The notes under the pieces are model-generated. The model ran no database searches and was not told the origin of the DNA. It saw nothing but the letters and a program-made list of their open reading frames with translations. From positions 12,339,850 to 12,403,849 of the forward strand of contig NC_052031.1 of NCBI RefSeq assembly GCF_015832195.1: DNA of 64,000 bases, in the 5' to 3' direction. The position numbers were made by a program, and so were the translations under genes. Positions 63,054 through 64,000 of this stretch are shown here, piece by piece (position 1 is the stretch's first letter; each line of letters starts with the position of its first letter). Origin of the DNA: Motacilla alba alba. Lineage: Eukaryota > Chordata > Aves > Passeriformes > Motacillidae.

Positions 63054-63666
63054 ATGAAGCTCCTCATTTACATAGTCTTGCTGAAGTCAACTCTCCTTGC
63101 TTTGACAAATGTTTTTGCAGTTATTTTAGAAGAGGAAGAAAATGCTAAAGAAGCAAAACTTACCGAGACTTGTCCCATAAAGCTCAAAACTAATCGGAAA
63201 TGTGATGAAGGAGAGGATTGTCCTTATCAGATAAATTTGCCTCCGATGACCATCCAGATACCCAAAGAATTCAAACTGCTTGAGAAGACTCTCAAAGAAG
63301 TACAGACCCTTAAAGAATCAGTAAACAAGCTGAAAAAATGCTGCCAAGATTGCAAGCTGCAAGCAGATGACAACCAGGAAAGAGACAGAAGTAATGAATT
63401 CCTGCTACCCAACACTGCAGAAAACAGCGAAAGCCAAGATAACAGAGTACAGGAACTGCAAAGCAAAGTTAACAGAATGGCAACCAGCTTAAAAAATGCA
63501 AAGAGCCAGATTCAGACACTGCAGGGTCGTTTAGAGAAGCTGAGCCTCATAAACATGAACAATGTGGAACATTATGTTGACAGCAAAGTTGCAAATTTGA
63601 CATTTGCTGTGAACAACCTGGATAACAAATGTTCTTCTAAGTGCCCAGCAATGCAAGCAAGACCTG
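63054..63666 (+). CDS. FGL2: FGL2 exon 1 (fibroleukin, N-terminal 204 residues; exon 2 outside window)
   Basis: FGL2 is a fibrinogen-related protein, membrane-bound as a prothrombinase and secreted as an immunoregulatory protein; human is 439 residues from two exons. This exon runs from ATG 63054 to donor gtatgt after CCT G. The product has an N-terminal hydrophobic signal segment (residues 3-25), cysteines at 40, 50 and 56, the conserved CPYQINLPPMTIQIPK, a first coiled coil (about 70-95), CQDCKLQADDN (97-107), a second coiled coil (129-166), then NMNNVEHYVDSKVANLTF with an N-glycosylation sequon at N181, and cysteines 193 and 197. This is the usual FGL2 exon-1 layout. The fibrinogen-like domain is in exon 2, right of the window. 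Residue 96 is an additional cysteine beside C97. The gene is antisense to CCDC146. Confidence 0.97.
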
Positions 63667-64000
63667 GTATGTAATTTGTTAATTCTTACTGCCTGTATAA
63701 GCTTTCAGTGCATTTCACTAGTATTAGGTAAACAATTTGAAATATATTTTACCCAAATAGCTGTGTTATTAACTTCACAAGGATCTGCTCTTATAGTGTT
63801 TATTTGTACTCCTGTAAAACATTTCAGCAGCCACTAGAGGGTTACTGAGAGCTGCAGGTGTTCAATCCCTCCTAGGGTTGAACTTCATTTAGGGATTTGA
63901 AATGTTAATTTTTACAGGACAATGTTTTGCAATTTAATAAATAAACATAAAAAATTAACTATATTTTACACTATACTACCCTTCATTAGAGACATGAAAC
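63667..64000 (+). other. Start of the FGL2 intron
   Basis: Begins with gtatgt. No open frame resembling the fibrinogen-like domain follows before the end of the window. Confidence 0.85.

Noticed and set aside
1..64000. Operons, CRISPR arrays, phage or other prokaryotic systems
   Set aside because: The window is intron-rich vertebrate DNA with avian-type CR1 repeats; no such structures are present. No tRNA or rRNA gene was recognised either.

Overview
The window is nuclear DNA of a vertebrate, almost certainly a bird. Coding sequence is split into short exons with GT-AG introns, AT-rich introns separate them, and the only recognisable interspersed repeats are CR1 LINE fragments of the avian type. 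No bacterial, viral or organellar gene organisation is seen. Three protein genes account for all the coding sequence I can support. I recognise them by comparison with my memory of the human proteins; no database search was possible.

Layout. (1) Positions 1-16669, + strand: the 3' half of GSAP (gamma-secretase activating protein). Twelve exons encode the last 339 residues, including the region of the C-terminal 16-kDa fragment; the 5' half lies left of the window. (2) Positions 18309-58957, - strand: the complete coding sequence of CCDC146, a coiled-coil centriole, microtubule and sperm-flagellum protein, in 19 coding exons. The exons chain in phase into 959 codons, close to the human 955. 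(3) Positions 62999-63666, + strand: the TATA box and exon 1 of FGL2 (fibroleukin/prothrombinase), 204 codons, ending at a splice donor; the fibrinogen-like exon 2 is right of the window.

GSAP and CCDC146 converge tail to tail with 1.6 kb between their stop codons. FGL2 lies in the opposite orientation upstream of the CCDC146 start-codon exon. That exon begins at a splice acceptor two bases before its ATG, so CCDC146 must have a further non-coding 5' exon to the right, and FGL2 is probably nested in a 5' intron of CCDC146, as in mammals. The genes do not form a pathway; the linkage is conserved synteny.

The rest is intron, 3' UTR, CR1 remnants and simple repeats. The points most worth a second look are a 45-nt in-frame cassette exon in CCDC146, a pure (GAG)10 tract that adds ten glutamates near the CCDC146 C-terminus, a DLDD motif at the start of the GSAP 16-kDa region, the convergent poly(A) layout, and an extra cysteine in FGL2. 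I found no sign of a new biological system; this is an ordinary conserved gene neighbourhood.
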